Positions 31,007 through 41,817 of a DNA stretch of 64,000 nt are shown here, one piece after another (within the stretch, counting starts at the first letter, position 1; every line of letters begins with the position of its first letter). Made by a program: the position numbers and the translations under genes. A model generated the notes under the pieces. The model did not search any database. It was given only the letters and a program-made list of their open reading frames with translations, and was not told the DNA's origin. The stretch is from Niveispirillum cyanobacteriorum (GTDB lineage: Bacteria; Pseudomonadota; Alphaproteobacteria; Azospirillales; Azospirillaceae). The stretch is taken from assembly GCF_002868735.1 (NCBI RefSeq), contig NZ_CP025611.1, positions 1,606,501-1,670,500 of the forward strand, in the 5' to 3' direction.

Positions 31007-33106
31007 ATGGTGAGCATGATTGATGCCCGGCGCCAGGGACTGACGTTGCGTTGGCAGGGAAGCCGCCTGGGCCCGATCCTGCGCGCCCTGATCCCAACGC
31101 TGGTTGTCGTCATCCTGATGGCTGGGCTGTACAGCCGAGGCGGACAGACGGTACAGGACCTGTCGGGCGACAATGCCCTGATCCTGCGCAATATGGAGGC
31201 CAGCGTGCGGCTAGCCGATATCGGCAACCGCATGCAGGGGTTGAGCGCACGGTTCAACTGGATCCTGGTGCTGAAGGCCGCCGAGCGTGAAGGCATTGAT
31301 GTCCGCGCGGAACTGGAGAATGCCACCGCCGCGCTGGACAATGTCATCACCGATATGGAGGCCTATCGCCGCAATGATGCGCGGCCCGAGCAGATCCCCG
31401 CCATCAACGACATGCTGAACGAGTTGTCGGATTATCGCAGCGCCGTGACCTGGGTCGGGTCCATGGTCGATCTGGATTATCCCAGTGCTGTCGCCTACCT
31501 GGAATCTTTCGGCCAGATGTTCAACCGGGTGCAAAGCCAGTTGGACCGCATGGTCAGCGAACATGGCAATCAGGCCCGCGAACTGGCCGCCGCCGCTGCA
31601 CACCGCGCCGACAATACCATCCAGACCTTCCTGTATTTTGCCGTCGCCATGTCGGCGGGCGTAGCCCTGGTTTCCTGGCTGATCGGCCGGTATCAGCAGC
31701 GGTTGCGCATTGATACCGAGATTTTGCAGGAAAAGGTGGATGCCCGCACCGCCGACCTGCGCCGCGCCAATGCGGAGTTGGAGGCATCGGCCACGACCCT
31801 GAGCCGCTTGGGCCATGTCGGGCGCGATCTGACGGCCACGCTGGACCCGGCGGCGGTCTATGCCGCCCTGGCGCAGAGTGCCGCCGACCTTCTGCCCACC
31901 GATGCGTTCGGCATCGCGCTGCTGAACGAGGCGGCGGACGAGGTGGGCTATGTGCTGTTCACGCTGGACGGCGTGGACCGGCCCGACCTGCCCCGCTATT
32001 CGTTGAGCCACCCCACCTCGCTGACCGTCAAGGCGCTGAGCAATGGGGCCGATGTCCTGGTTCTGGACGGGGCGGCAGCGGCAAGCGCGCCCACCTTGCA
32101 GGAAGGCGGGGATGCGCGCATGGCGTCACTGGCCTTCTGCACCCTGGCCTTTTCGGAAAAGGTGCTGGGCGTGCTGACGGTACAGACGCGGCGGCACGGG
32201 GCCTATGGCCCGCGCGAACAGGATATCCTGCGCACCCTGGCCGCCAGTGCGGCCATCGCCATCGCCAATGCCCAGGCCTATCGCCGGCTGGACACCACCC
32301 TGACCGAGCTGCGCGCCACGCAGGCGCGGCTGGTGCAGCAGGAGAAACTGGCCTCCCTGGGCGGGCTGGTGGCCGGTGTGGCGCATGAGATCAACACACC
32401 GCTGGGTGTGGCCCTGACGGGTGCCAGCTTCATCGGCAACCAGTGCGAGGAGTTGAAGGAACGCGTCGATAGCCGCACCCTGAAGCGCAGCGACCTGGAG
32501 GAATTCCTCACGATCACCAGCGAAGGCATGCATGTGGTCCTGACCAACCTGACCCGTGCCGCCGATCTGGTGCAGAGCTTCAAGCGCGTGGCCGCAGACC
32601 AGTCCAGCGAAGAGGCCCAGATGATCGATCTGGGCCAGTATCTGCGCGAAACCGTGCGCAGCCTGGAACCGCTGCTGCGGCGCAGCCGGATCGGCATGGT
32701 GCTGGATCTGGCGGACGGTGTCAGGCTGCTGGTGGCGCCGGGGCCGGTGGCGCAACTGATCACCAATCTGGTGCAGAATGCCGCCGTGCATGCCTTTGCC
32801 GACATCGCCGAACCGGTGATCACCATCCGCCTGGACCCGGTGCAGGGGCGCGACGAGCCGGTGCGGTTCAGCGTCAGCGACAATGGCGTCGGCATGACGG
32901 CGGAGGTGGCGGCGCGCGCCTTTGACCCGTTCTTTACCACGCGGCGCGGCAGTGGCGGCACGGGCCTGGGCCTGCATATCGTGCATAATCTGGCGCAGGC
33001 GGCCCTGGGCGGTGACGTGGAACTGACCACGGCACCGGGGGCGGGTACCCGCTTCACCATCACCCTGCCCCGCACCCCGCCCGCCCGCGCCAGCGCGGCG
33101 GAATAG
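31007..33106 (+). CDS. membrane sensor histidine kinase with GAF domain
   Basis: A 699-aa kinase. One membrane helix at about 25-40 (LIPTLVVVILMAGLY), a periplasmic helical sensor to about 200, a second helix (TFLYFAVAMSAGVALVSWLI), a coiled linker, a GAF-like domain (about 275-415), then HisKA with His460 in GVAHEINTP and an ATPase domain (NLVQNAAVHAF, DNGVGM, GTGLGLHIV). No receiver domain and no adjacent response regulator, so its partner is elsewhere. It follows the modification operon after a 146-bp gap; a link is possible but unproven. Confidence 0.87.
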   Translation: MVSMIDARRQGLTLRWQGSRLGPILRALIPTLVVVILMAGLYSRGGQTVQDLSGDNALILRNMEASVRLADIGNRMQGLSARFNWILVLKAAEREGIDVRAELENATAALDNVITDMEAYRRNDARPEQIPAINDMLNELSDYRSAVTWVGSMVDLDYPSAVAYLESFGQMFNRVQSQLDRMVSEHGNQARELAAAAAHRADNTIQTFLYFAVAMSAGVALVSWLIGRYQQRLRIDTEILQEKVDARTADLRRANAELEASATTLSRLGHVGRDLTATLDPAAVYAALAQSAADLLPTDAFGIALLNEAADEVGYVLFTLDGVDRPDLPRYSLSHPTSLTVKALSNGADVLVLDGAAAASAPTLQEGGDARMASLAFCTLAFSEKVLGVLTVQTRRHGAYGPREQDILRTLAASAAIAIANAQAYRRLDTTLTELRATQARLVQQEKLASLGGLVAGVAHEINTPLGVALTGASFIGNQCEELKERVDSRTLKRSDLEEFLTITSEGMHVVLTNLTRAADLVQSFKRVAADQSSEEAQMIDLGQYLRETVRSLEPLLRRSRIGMVLDLADGVRLLVAPGPVAQLITNLVQNAAVHAFADIAEPVITIRLDPVQGRDEPVRFSVSDNGVGMTAEVAARAFDPFFTTRRGSGGTGLGLHIVHNLAQAALGGDVELTTAPGAGTRFTITLPRTPPARASAAE

Positions 33107-33271
33107 CCCCTGGGCGCGGATGCGCCCGCCCAGCGATTGAGGGCGGCACATTACCCTTCCGTGTACAACCCGCGCGGTGGCTTGCCGGAAACTCCCTCTT
33201 CTGTTTGGATGTTGATCGCCTTTACGGGGGTACCGTGACAGGCAACCCAATCAGAAGAAGGACGAGCGCAC

Positions 33272-35344
33272 GTGACCACACGGAAACTGCCCGCGCTGCT
33301 TGGCAGCAGCCTGCTGGCCATTACCCTGGCCACCACCCTGTCGGCCTGTGGCAAGAAGGAAGAGGCGGCGACCGCGCCCGCCGCCACGCCAGCCCCAGCA
33401 GAGCTGATCGCCCGCAAGGACCTGTTCGGCAATCCCAGCAGGACCGGCGCCAGCATCAGCCCCGACGGGCAGTCCATCGCCTTTCTGGCCCCGCGCGACG
33501 GGGTGATGAATATCTGGGTCGCCCCCATCGGCCAGATCGACGCCGCCAAGCCCCTGACCGCCGACAAGGAACGCCCCATCCGCCGCTTCTTCTGGGCGCC
33601 TGCCGGTGACCAGATCCTGTATTTGCAGGATAAGGGCGGGAACGAGGATTTTCTGCTGTATGGCGTGGATGTCGCCAGTGCCGAAACCAAGCTGCTGACG
33701 CCATTTGAGAAAACGACGGTGCAGATTGTCGGCATTTCCACCCAGGTGCCGGACACGATCCTGGTCGGCCTGAATAACCGCGATCCGAAATGGCACGACG
33801 TTCATAAGCTGGATCTGAAGACCGGCAAGCTGACGCTGGTGTTCAAGAATGAGGGCTATGGCGGGTTCGATGCCGACCGCAGCCTGACCCTGCGTCTGGC
33901 CAGCAAGCCGCTGCCCGATGGCGGCATGCAGATCGAACCGTTCGGCAAGGATGGCAAGCCGGGCAAGCCCATCCTGACCATCGCCGCCGACGACGCCCTG
34001 ACAAGTGGCGTTGCCGGTATCCCGCTGGAGGGCAATATCGCCTATCTGCAATCCACCGCCGGGCGCGACAAGGCCGCCATCTACGCCCTGGACCTGGGCA
34101 GCGGGGAGACCAAGCTGCTCGCCGAAAGCGACAAGGCCGACATCGGTGGCATCCTGACCAACCCGGTCACGGGCGCGCTGGAGGCCTATAATGTCGATTA
34201 CCTGAAGGATGAATGGCTGCCCGTGGGCGATGCGGTGGCCGCCGATATCGCGTTTTTGAACCAGGAGGCCAAGGGCAGTTGGGGCATCACCAGCCGGTCC
34301 AAGGATGACAATCTGTGGACATTGGTGATCGACCGGGTGACGGAACCGGCCGCCTTCTGGCTGTATGACCGCAAGGCTAAGAGCCTGACGCGGCTGTTCA
34401 CCGTGCGCCCCAACCTGGAGGGCAAGACGCTGGCCCCCATGCAGGCGCTGGAAATCCCGTCACGGGACGGCAAGGTGCTGGTCAGCTATCTGTCGCTGCC
34501 GCCCGGAGCCGATGCAAATGGCGATGGCAAGCCGGAGAAGCCGGTGCCGATGGTCCTGAATGTCCATGGCGGCCCCTGGGCGCGCGATGGCTTTGGGTAT
34601 AATAGCGAGCATCAGTGGCTGGCCAACCGTGGTTATGCCGTGCTGTCGGTGAATTTCCGGGGGTCGACCGGGTTCGGCAAGGGCTTCACCAATGCCGGCG
34701 ACAAGCAATGGGGCCGGACCATGCATGACGACCTGATCGACGCCGTCGACTGGGCCGTCAAGAATGGCATCACGCCCACGGACAAGGTCGCCATCTATGG
34801 CGGGTCCTATGGCGGCTATGCCACCCTGTGGGGCATGACCAACACGCCGGAGCGGTTTGCCTGTGGTGTCGACATTGTCGGCCCGTCCAACCTGAACACG
34901 CTGCTGGCCAGCGTGCCGGAATATTGGGCCGCCTTCTTTGAACAGCTGGCCCGCCGCGTGGGCGACCCGCGCACCGAGGAGGGCAAGGCCCTGCTGACCG
35001 AACGGTCGCCCCTGACCCATGTCGATAAGATCGCCAAGCCGCTGCTGATCGCCCAGGGTGCCAATGACCCGCGCGTGAAACAGGCGGAATCCGATCAGAT
35101 CGTGACGGCGATGAAGGCCAAGAACATCCCCGTCACCTATGTCCTGTATCCCGATGAGGGCCATGGCTTCGCCCGACCGGCCAACCGCACCAGCTTCTAT
35201 GCCGTGGCGGAAGGGTTCCTGTCGCACTGTCTGGGTGGGCGTCAGGAACCGGTGGGTGCCGATTTCAACGGCGCCTCGATCCAGGTGCCGGAAGGGGCCG
35301 ATTATGTGCCGGGCCTGAAGGAGGCGCTGGCGGCAAAGCAGTAA
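33272..35344 (+). CDS. S9 family prolyl oligopeptidase-like lipoprotein
   Basis: A 690-aa peptidase of the dipeptidyl/acylaminoacyl-peptidase type. The lipobox LSACG ends a signal peptide, so it is a periplasmic lipoprotein. An N-terminal beta-propeller (GASISPDGQSIAFLAPRDG, blades to about 400) precedes an alpha/beta hydrolase domain: GGPW oxyanion region, nucleophile Ser512 in GGSYGGYA, Asp in GANDPRV and His in DEGHGF. It likely trims peptides for uptake. The start is GTG 33272 with AGAAGGAC upstream. A strong terminator follows. Confidence 0.9.
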   Translation: MTTRKLPALLGSSLLAITLATTLSACGKKEEAATAPAATPAPAELIARKDLFGNPSRTGASISPDGQSIAFLAPRDGVMNIWVAPIGQIDAAKPLTADKERPIRRFFWAPAGDQILYLQDKGGNEDFLLYGVDVASAETKLLTPFEKTTVQIVGISTQVPDTILVGLNNRDPKWHDVHKLDLKTGKLTLVFKNEGYGGFDADRSLTLRLASKPLPDGGMQIEPFGKDGKPGKPILTIAADDALTSGVAGIPLEGNIAYLQSTAGRDKAAIYALDLGSGETKLLAESDKADIGGILTNPVTGALEAYNVDYLKDEWLPVGDAVAADIAFLNQEAKGSWGITSRSKDDNLWTLVIDRVTEPAAFWLYDRKAKSLTRLFTVRPNLEGKTLAPMQALEIPSRDGKVLVSYLSLPPGADANGDGKPEKPVPMVLNVHGGPWARDGFGYNSEHQWLANRGYAVLSVNFRGSTGFGKGFTNAGDKQWGRTMHDDLIDAVDWAVKNGITPTDKVAIYGGSYGGYATLWGMTNTPERFACGVDIVGPSNLNTLLASVPEYWAAFFEQLARRVGDPRTEEGKALLTERSPLTHVDKIAKPLLIAQGANDPRVKQAESDQIVTAMKAKNIPVTYVLYPDEGHGFARPANRTSFYAVAEGFLSHCLGGRQEPVGADFNGASIQVPEGADYVPGLKEALAAKQ

Positions 35345-35354
35345 GGGTAGGATG

Positions 35355-35385
35355 GCCGGCCTGCGTTACGCAAACGCAGGCCGGC
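35355..35385 (+). terminator. terminator after the S9 peptidase gene
   Basis: A perfect 13-bp stem (GCCGGCCTGCGTT / AACGCAGGCCGGC) with a 5-nt loop, 10 bp after the stop, followed by TGCTTCTTC. It lies between convergent genes and may work in both directions. Confidence 0.75.
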
Positions 35386-35413
35386 TGCTTCTTCGCGCGG
35401 GACGTGGCGGGCC

Positions 35414-35629
35414 TTAACGGCTGGACGCCGGGGGCAGCCATTCGACGTTCGACACGTCCAGATAATCGCGCATATAGACAGCCAGACGGTCGGCGATGCG
35501 GCGCAGGTTCGCCGCCTCTTCCGGCTGGGACTGTTCGAGACGCGCGGCCTCGGCCTGCATCTCGTCTGCTTTGATCAGGATGTCCTGGCGCAGGTCGTTC
35601 AGATCCTGGATCGTCATCATGATACCCAT
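35414..35629 (-). CDS. small helical protein, function unknown
   Basis: A 71-aa protein, almost wholly helical with heptad character: IQDLNDLRQDILIKADEMQAEAARLEQSQ, then NLRRIADRLAVYMRDYLDVSNVEWL. No signal or membrane segment. ATG 35629 has GAAGG about 11 bp upstream; ATGs at 35620 and 35617 are also possible and would drop the MGI residues. Unrecognised; the charged coiled-coil pattern suggests oligomerisation. Second of the short coiled-coil genes near the RNA methyltransferase. Confidence 0.55.
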   Translation of the reverse strand: MGIMMTIQDLNDLRQDILIKADEMQAEAARLEQSQPEEAANLRRIADRLAVYMRDYLDVSNVEWLPPASSR

Positions 35630-35787
35630 AATGAAGCCCGCCTTCTCATCCGCATGATGGCACAAAAGGCGCCTTTGTCGCGCCATAACTATGCTAGGTT
35701 GCCGCGAAATGATGAAGTTATGCTTAAGGCGTGGATGGTTTCCCGACGGAACCACCCACTTGGGCACAAGGGACCTATGCGCAATCA

Positions 35788-35808
35788 AGGCCTTAGCCCG
35801 AAAGGCCT
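35788..35808 (-). terminator. stem-loop after the 70-aa coiled-coil gene
   Basis: AGGCCTT (35788-35794) and AAGGCCT (35802-35808) form a 7-bp stem with a 7-nt loop, 5 bp beyond the minus-strand stop at 35813. No T-run is present, so its role is uncertain. Confidence 0.35.
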
Positions 35809-35812
35809 ATGC

Positions 35813-36025
35813 TTAAGGGCAGAGGTTGGTGCCGGCTTCGTCCTGGATTTCGGCGCGTATCTTCGCTTCTAAATTGTCGATGCGCGCTTTCAGCGCATCG
35901 ATGCGGGCCAGCAGGTCGGGCAGGCCCAGAGCGCTGGCCGTCGACAGGGCGGCCACGCTTTCCGACAGGTCAGCGGCGATGGCAGCCAGATCAGGTTCGG
36001 GGGCGCTGTCAGGGGCGCCGGTCAT
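35813..36025 (-). CDS. small coiled-coil protein coupled to the RNA methyltransferase gene
   Basis: A 70-aa protein with a disordered acidic start (TGAPDSAPEPDLAA) and a C-terminal coiled coil (LLARIDALKARIDNLEAKIRAEI). Its ATG overlaps the stop of the RNA methyltransferase gene (ATGA at 36025), the main evidence that it is real. No known family is recognised. Confidence 0.6.
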   Translation of the reverse strand: MTGAPDSAPEPDLAAIAADLSESVAALSTASALGLPDLLARIDALKARIDNLEAKIRAEIQDEAGTNLCP

Positions 36026-36774
36026 TGACCGCCTGCATAATAGGTGAACAGCGCGATGGAGGCGGCGACGGTGGCGTTCAGGCTTTCGACATTGCCGGTA
36101 TTGCCAATGGTCAGACGCTGCGCCGGGACCTGCGGCGGCACGCCCTGCCCTTCCTCGCCCAGGATCAGGCGGGCATCTTCGGGCCAGGGGAAGGTGGCGA
36201 GGTCATCACCGCCGGCATCCAGCGCCAGCAACGGCCCCTCCGCCTGATCCAGTGCCGCCCAGCGCCCACCGCGCACGATATCCAGCGTGAAGACGGCGTT
36301 GCTGGCCGCACGCAGGCATTTCGGGTGGAAGGGGTGGGCCGCTTCTTCCAGCAGGATGACCTTGGACGCGCCAAAGGCCGCCGCACTGCGCAGCAGGGCC
36401 CCCAGATTGGCGGGGTCCCCCAAGGCGCAGACCAGTTCCAGGCCCTTTGGCGGGGCGGACAGGTCAGCCTGCGCAATGGGTGGCAGGGTGCCCACCAGGA
36501 TCGGGTAATCCGTGCCCGAGACATCCAGTTCCCGGAACAGGGGACCGGCCAGCACCACAGGCTGAATATGCTCGGGCAGCGGCCAATCCGTGATCCATTC
36601 GGGATGGCGGATCAGGATGCGGGTGAAGTGAAGCGGCCAGCGGGTCAGCGCCTCCGGCACGGTCTTCAGCCCGGCCAGAAGGAATTGCCCCTGCTTACGG
36701 ATGCCACGGCTTTCCAGCAGCCCGGACCAGGACTTGAATTGCGGGTTCTGGGGGCTGTCGATGTAGTGGAACAT
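36022..36774 (-). CDS. SpoU/TrmH-family RNA 2'-O-methyltransferase
   Basis: A 250-aa SPOUT methyltransferase. Motif 1 (LGDPANLGALLRSAAAFGA, Asn and Arg catalytic), motif 2 (LILGEEGQGVPPQ) and motif 3 (NVESLNATVAASIALF) form the knotted SAM site. An N-terminal substrate-binding domain (SPQNPQFKSWSGLLESRGIRK...FLLAGLKTVPEAL) resembles the L30e-like domain of rRNA methyltransferases. The target, 23S rRNA or tRNA, cannot be told. Coupled by ATGA to the small coiled-coil gene. Confidence 0.88.
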   Translation of the reverse strand: MFHYIDSPQNPQFKSWSGLLESRGIRKQGQFLLAGLKTVPEALTRWPLHFTRILIRHPEWITDWPLPEHIQPVVLAGPLFRELDVSGTDYPILVGTLPPIAQADLSAPPKGLELVCALGDPANLGALLRSAAAFGASKVILLEEAAHPFHPKCLRAASNAVFTLDIVRGGRWAALDQAEGPLLALDAGGDDLATFPWPEDARLILGEEGQGVPPQVPAQRLTIGNTGNVESLNATVAASIALFTYYAGGQ

Positions 36775-36829
36775 GGATCATCCGTTACACTCCTCGCCCG
36801 CGCAGGCGGGAGAGGGGTGCCGTAAAACC

Positions 36830-38347
<1,518 letters not shown>

Positions 38348-38504
38348 TTATGGGACACCGAGCCCGCCCGCACCCGATGGCGCAAGCTGGTTCCATGTCC
38401 CAAATCAAAAGGTTCGCCGCACTATACACATGCGGATGCCGTTGGGAAGCTACCAGGGATGGGGGGCCTGGGTTGCCATTTGGGCAAGGCGCTTGTCGCC
38501 TGTC

Positions 38505-38575
38505 CCTCAAACGCCGGGCGCGGCCATCCGGCCGCTTGGCTTCGCGCACATGGGTGCGCGGGCGCTCAACGCGCC
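38505..38575 (+). repeat. dispersed three-hairpin repeat, copy B
   Basis: It matches copy A (4501-4570) at CCTCAA-RCGCCGG, the ATCC loop and TTGGCTTC, but stem bases differ and still pair: GCGGCC-ATCC-GGCCGC, GCGCAC-ATGG-GTGCGC and GGCGC-TCAAC-GCGCC. It occupies the 333-bp gap between guaB and the CAP-domain gene, in the same orientation relative to the flanking minus-strand genes as copy A. Apart from this I see no gene in that gap. Confidence 0.7.
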
Positions 38576-38632
38576 AGCCCATGAAGGATGAGAGCCCTCA
38601 TTCTTCATTGGCACCGTAATCCTGAACCCGGA

Positions 38633-39943
38633 TCAAACCAGCAGCAGCAACCCATCGCTTTCCTGTGGCGTGCCCAGCGCCGACAGGGCCAGACCCGCGA
38701 AGGTGACGGAGATATCGATGCGCCCGTCGGCGTCCAGATCGGCATGCAGGGTCGCGCCCTTATAGCCGGCGGTGCCATCATCGGCGGTCCAGGTGAAGCG
38801 GCTGGTGCCAGGGCGCCAGCCCCAGATATTCACCTGCTCCCCCTTTTCGAAATCGACGATGGTGGTCCAGGCCGCCTGACCGCCACGGCCATCGGCGAAG
38901 AAGATATCCTGCCCCGCCCCGCCGATCAGGAAGTTGGAGCCGGTGCCGCCATCCAGCACATCACTGCCAGCCCCGCCATTGGCAGCATCATTGCCGCCGC
39001 CCAAATTCATGAAATCATCCTGATCGCTGCCGGCCACATTATCGGCGCCGGCTGTGCCCAGCATCTGCCAGTCCAGATGCGCCACAGGGCCGCTATAGGC
39101 CGTGGGTGTGGTGGCGACGAAGCTGTTGGTGGTGCTGTTCCAGGTCTGGAAGGTGACGGGGGCGAACAGGGCGGCCTTGGCGTCCACCCCGACATTCAGG
39201 CCGTTCATGCTGACGGTCTGATAATAGGCACCGGTCAGGCCACCGCCGCTGAACCCCAGGGTCCAGGTGCCGTTGGCCATGGTGATGGCGTAGCCGCCAG
39301 CGGCACTGGTCTGCCCCATGACAGTGCCATTCACCGTGATCGAGACGCCACCCACCCCTTCGCCGGGATTGTAATAGCCATCGCCGTTCAGATCATTGAA
39401 GACCACGCCCGTCGCATAGCGGGACTGTCCCGTGGCCGCGAAATTCTGGGTGATCATGGAGGCGTTGTAGCCCGTCATCTCCCCCAGTTGCTGGCTGATC
39501 CCGATCTCCCGGTAATTCTCGCCAAAAATATTGACGCGGTGGCCGGGGCTGAGGAACAGGCCGCGATGCTGCTGTTCGATATAGGCGGCAAGCTGGCTGG
39601 TGCGGAGCTGGCCCGTCGTCCCACTCCACGAGATATTCTCCCCCCAGGTATAGGCGCCGGTGAAGCGGTAACCGGCGGCGGCCATCCGGTCGCCGGGGCT
39701 GGAGCCGTTGATACCGGTATGGCTGAACGTGTCGGTCGCCAACATCCAGTCGCTATGCGCCTCTGCCGCTGCCGCCAACAGGTTGTTGGGGGCCAGCGGC
39801 TGTTTGGCCGTGGCGGAGATGGTCCCCGCAGCCAGACCCTGGTTCAGGTCGATGCCGAACGCGGCCGCCGCCGCCACGGGATCGGCCCGCGCCCGGTTGA
39901 TCAGGGTCAGCATATACAGTTCGTAAGCGTCGAACTCGGCCAT
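38633..39943 (-). CDS. secreted CAP-domain protein with RTX repeats
   Basis: A 436-aa protein. Residues about 5-155 are a CAP/SCP domain (LYMLTLINRARADP, AHSDWMLATDTFSHTG, GENISWSG, HRVNIFGENYREIGI). About 160-235 is a small beta domain with a DLNGDGYYNPGEG calcium loop (SdrD-B-like). About 290-350 holds RTX nonapeptides (GSDQDDFMNLGGGNDAANGG, GGAGSDVLDGGTGSN). There is no N-terminal signal; RTX repeats point to type I secretion with calcium-driven folding outside. ATG 39943 has AAGGAGAG. No secretion genes are adjacent. Confidence 0.85.
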   Translation of the reverse strand: MAEFDAYELYMLTLINRARADPVAAAAAFGIDLNQGLAAGTISATAKQPLAPNNLLAAAAEAHSDWMLATDTFSHTGINGSSPGDRMAAAGYRFTGAYTWGENISWSGTTGQLRTSQLAAYIEQQHRGLFLSPGHRVNIFGENYREIGISQQLGEMTGYNASMITQNFAATGQSRYATGVVFNDLNGDGYYNPGEGVGGVSITVNGTVMGQTSAAGGYAITMANGTWTLGFSGGGLTGAYYQTVSMNGLNVGVDAKAALFAPVTFQTWNSTTNSFVATTPTAYSGPVAHLDWQMLGTAGADNVAGSDQDDFMNLGGGNDAANGGAGSDVLDGGTGSNFLIGGAGQDIFFADGRGGQAAWTTIVDFEKGEQVNIWGWRPGTSRFTWTADDGTAGYKGATLHADLDADGRIDISVTFAGLALSALGTPQESDGLLLLV

Positions 39944-40137
39944 CGCATCTCTCCTTACCTGCCAATATTGGAAGGGAAGGTGGCGGAGGGGCACAATGGC
40001 TCTTTCGGGTGAGGCGTGTGACAAGTGCAGACGAAGGGCATATCCCAGGCGCGCATTGCAGGGTGGCAGGCTGCGCGTTCGCCATTGTTGCCGCTGAAAC
40101 GATAGGTTTGGCGGCCAACCTGTTGAGGAAGCGGCGG

Positions 40138-41013
40138 ATGAAACCGGTTCATATGCTGGGCGCGCTGTTTGTGATGGCGCTGTGGGGGACCAATTTCGCG
40201 GTCTCACGCTATGCCCTGCGCGAGTTTTCCCCGATGCTGATGATGGCGATCCGGTTCGCCATCGTGGCGGCCATCCTCCTGCCCTTTGTGAAGTTCCCGC
40301 GCAACCAGCTGCGCCAGGTCCTGGCCTATGCCTTCGTCCTGGGCGGTGTTCACTTCCCGCTGATGCTGCATGGCATGGTGGGGGCGGAGGCATCGACCGC
40401 CAGCATCGTGATCCAGTTGCAGGTGCCGTTCGCCAGCCTTCTGGCCGCGTACTTCTTCAAGGACACGCTGGGCTGGCGGCGGGGGATCGGCATGGCTATC
40501 GCCTTTGTCGGCGTGGCCGTCATCGCGCTGCGCGGCGGCGGCGGGGAAAGCGACCCGTTCCATCTTCTGCTGATCGTCCTGGCGGCGGCGGCGTTCAGCT
40601 TCTCCAACATCCAGGTGAAATGGATGGGGACGGTCGATCCCTATCAGCTCAACGCCTATATGGCGCTGTTCGCGGTGCCGCAGCTTCTGCTCTATTCCTT
40701 CGTGCTGGAAAGCGGACAGGTGGAGCAGGTGTTGAATGCCAGTTGGGGGGCGTGGACCGGTATCGCCTATATGGTCATCGCCTCCACCATCATCGCCTAT
40801 GCCATCTGGCAGCCGATGGTGCGCAAATATGATGTGAACCAGACGGTGCCCTTCCTGATGCTGGTGCCGGTGTTCGGGGTGGCGTCGGGTGTGCTGTGGC
40901 TGGGCGAGGCCATGAGCTGGGCGCTGATCGTCGGCGGCGTGCTGGTGATCGCCGGTGTCGGCATCATCCTAATCCGCCGCCCCAAGATCGTGGTGGCGCG
41001 CAACACGGTGTGA
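40138..41013 (+). CDS. DMT-superfamily (EamA) transporter
   Basis: A 291-aa inner-membrane protein with ten hydrophobic segments in two EamA repeats: MLGALFVMALWGTNFAVSRYAL opens the first and LLLIVLAAAAFSFSNIQVKWMG the second. LGEAMSWALIVGGVLVIAGVGII near the end is typical. RhaT/EamA carriers export amino acids or metabolites; the substrate is unknown. ATG 40138 is chosen as GAGGAAG lies just upstream and the first helix begins there. Confidence 0.85.
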   Translation: MKPVHMLGALFVMALWGTNFAVSRYALREFSPMLMMAIRFAIVAAILLPFVKFPRNQLRQVLAYAFVLGGVHFPLMLHGMVGAEASTASIVIQLQVPFASLLAAYFFKDTLGWRRGIGMAIAFVGVAVIALRGGGGESDPFHLLLIVLAAAAFSFSNIQVKWMGTVDPYQLNAYMALFAVPQLLLYSFVLESGQVEQVLNASWGAWTGIAYMVIASTIIAYAIWQPMVRKYDVNQTVPFLMLVPVFGVASGVLWLGEAMSWALIVGGVLVIAGVGIILIRRPKIVVARNTV

Positions 41014-41027
41014 GGTAGGGTAGGCAA

Positions 41028-41777
41028 ATGTCGATGCCAAACCTCATCCCCCATCCCAGCCCCAACCATGGCCCCCGCCGGGTGGAGGGGCCGCCGGATA
41101 TGCTGGTGATCCATTATACCGGCATGCAGGATGGGCCGTCGGCGCTGGCGCGCATGTGCGATCCGGCGGCGGAGGTCAGCGCGCATTATATGATCGAGGA
41201 GGATGGCCGCATCTTCCAGCTGGTGCCCGATGACCGCCGCGCCTGGCATGCGGGTGCGTCGCGGTGGGCCGGGCAAGAGGATATCAACAGCCGCTCCATC
41301 GGGATCGAACTGGTCAATCCCGGCCATGAATGGGGGTACCGGCCCTTCCCGGAGGCGCAGATGCGCGCCCTGGCCAATCTTTGCACCCATCTTCTGACGC
41401 TTTATCCCATACCGGCCCATCGCGTGCTGGGCCATTCCGACATCGCGCCGCTGCGCAAGCAGGATCCGGGCGAACTGTTCGACTGGCTGGGGCTGGCCAT
41501 GGCGGGGGTGGGATTGTGGCCCGACCCCCGCCCCGCCGATGGGATGGCATGGGAAAAGGACGAGATTGCCCGGCTGCTGGAGCGGTTTGGCTACCAAGTC
41601 ACCCCGGATGGGATTTCATGGGACGAGCATATCGCCCATGGGAAAACATGGGACGACAGCGCCGAAGCCGCCCTGTCGGCGTTTCAGCGGCATTGGGTGC
41701 CGGCCAGCACGGGTAAAGGCATTGACCGCGACAGTGTCGCGGCCCTGCGCGCCCTGGTCAGAGACTCGGGCATCTGA
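41028..41777 (+). CDS. AmpD-like N-acetylmuramoyl-L-alanine amidase
   Basis: A 249-aa zinc amidase cleaving the MurNAc-L-Ala bond of murein. Zinc ligands by family pattern are His29 (MLVIHYTG), His136 (VLGHSDIAP) and Asp146 (KQDPG); AWHAG is the substrate groove. Residues about 170-249 form a peptidoglycan-binding domain (AALSAFQRHWVPA). No signal peptide is visible, which fits a cytoplasmic AmpD/AmiD-type recycling enzyme that processes anhydro-muropeptides. Only 6 bp separate its stop from the rnpB promoter. Confidence 0.88.
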   Translation: MSMPNLIPHPSPNHGPRRVEGPPDMLVIHYTGMQDGPSALARMCDPAAEVSAHYMIEEDGRIFQLVPDDRRAWHAGASRWAGQEDINSRSIGIELVNPGHEWGYRPFPEAQMRALANLCTHLLTLYPIPAHRVLGHSDIAPLRKQDPGELFDWLGLAMAGVGLWPDPRPADGMAWEKDEIARLLERFGYQVTPDGISWDEHIAHGKTWDDSAEAALSAFQRHWVPASTGKGIDRDSVAALRALVRDSGI

Positions 41778-41783
41778 TCCCGG

Positions 41784-41812
41784 TTGCTTTCCATGTGCTG
41801 AACGCCTACAAC
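41784..41812 (+). promoter_or_regulatory. promoter of rnpB
   Basis: TTGCTT (41784-41789), a 17-bp spacer and TACAAC (41807-41812) are positioned so that transcription starts at about 41818, exactly where the RNase P RNA P1 helix begins. Confidence 0.7.
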
Positions 41813-41817
41813 CCGCC

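Noticed and set aside
31007-33106. The histidine kinase as a dedicated regulator of the upstream modification cluster.
   Set aside because: A 146-bp gap separates them, no response regulator is present, and nothing in the sequence links the two; only proximity suggests it.
36786-36816. Stem-like CTCGCCCGC / GGCGGGAG sequence after guaB.
   Set aside because: The arms pair only partly and no T-run follows on the minus strand, so I could not support it as a terminator.
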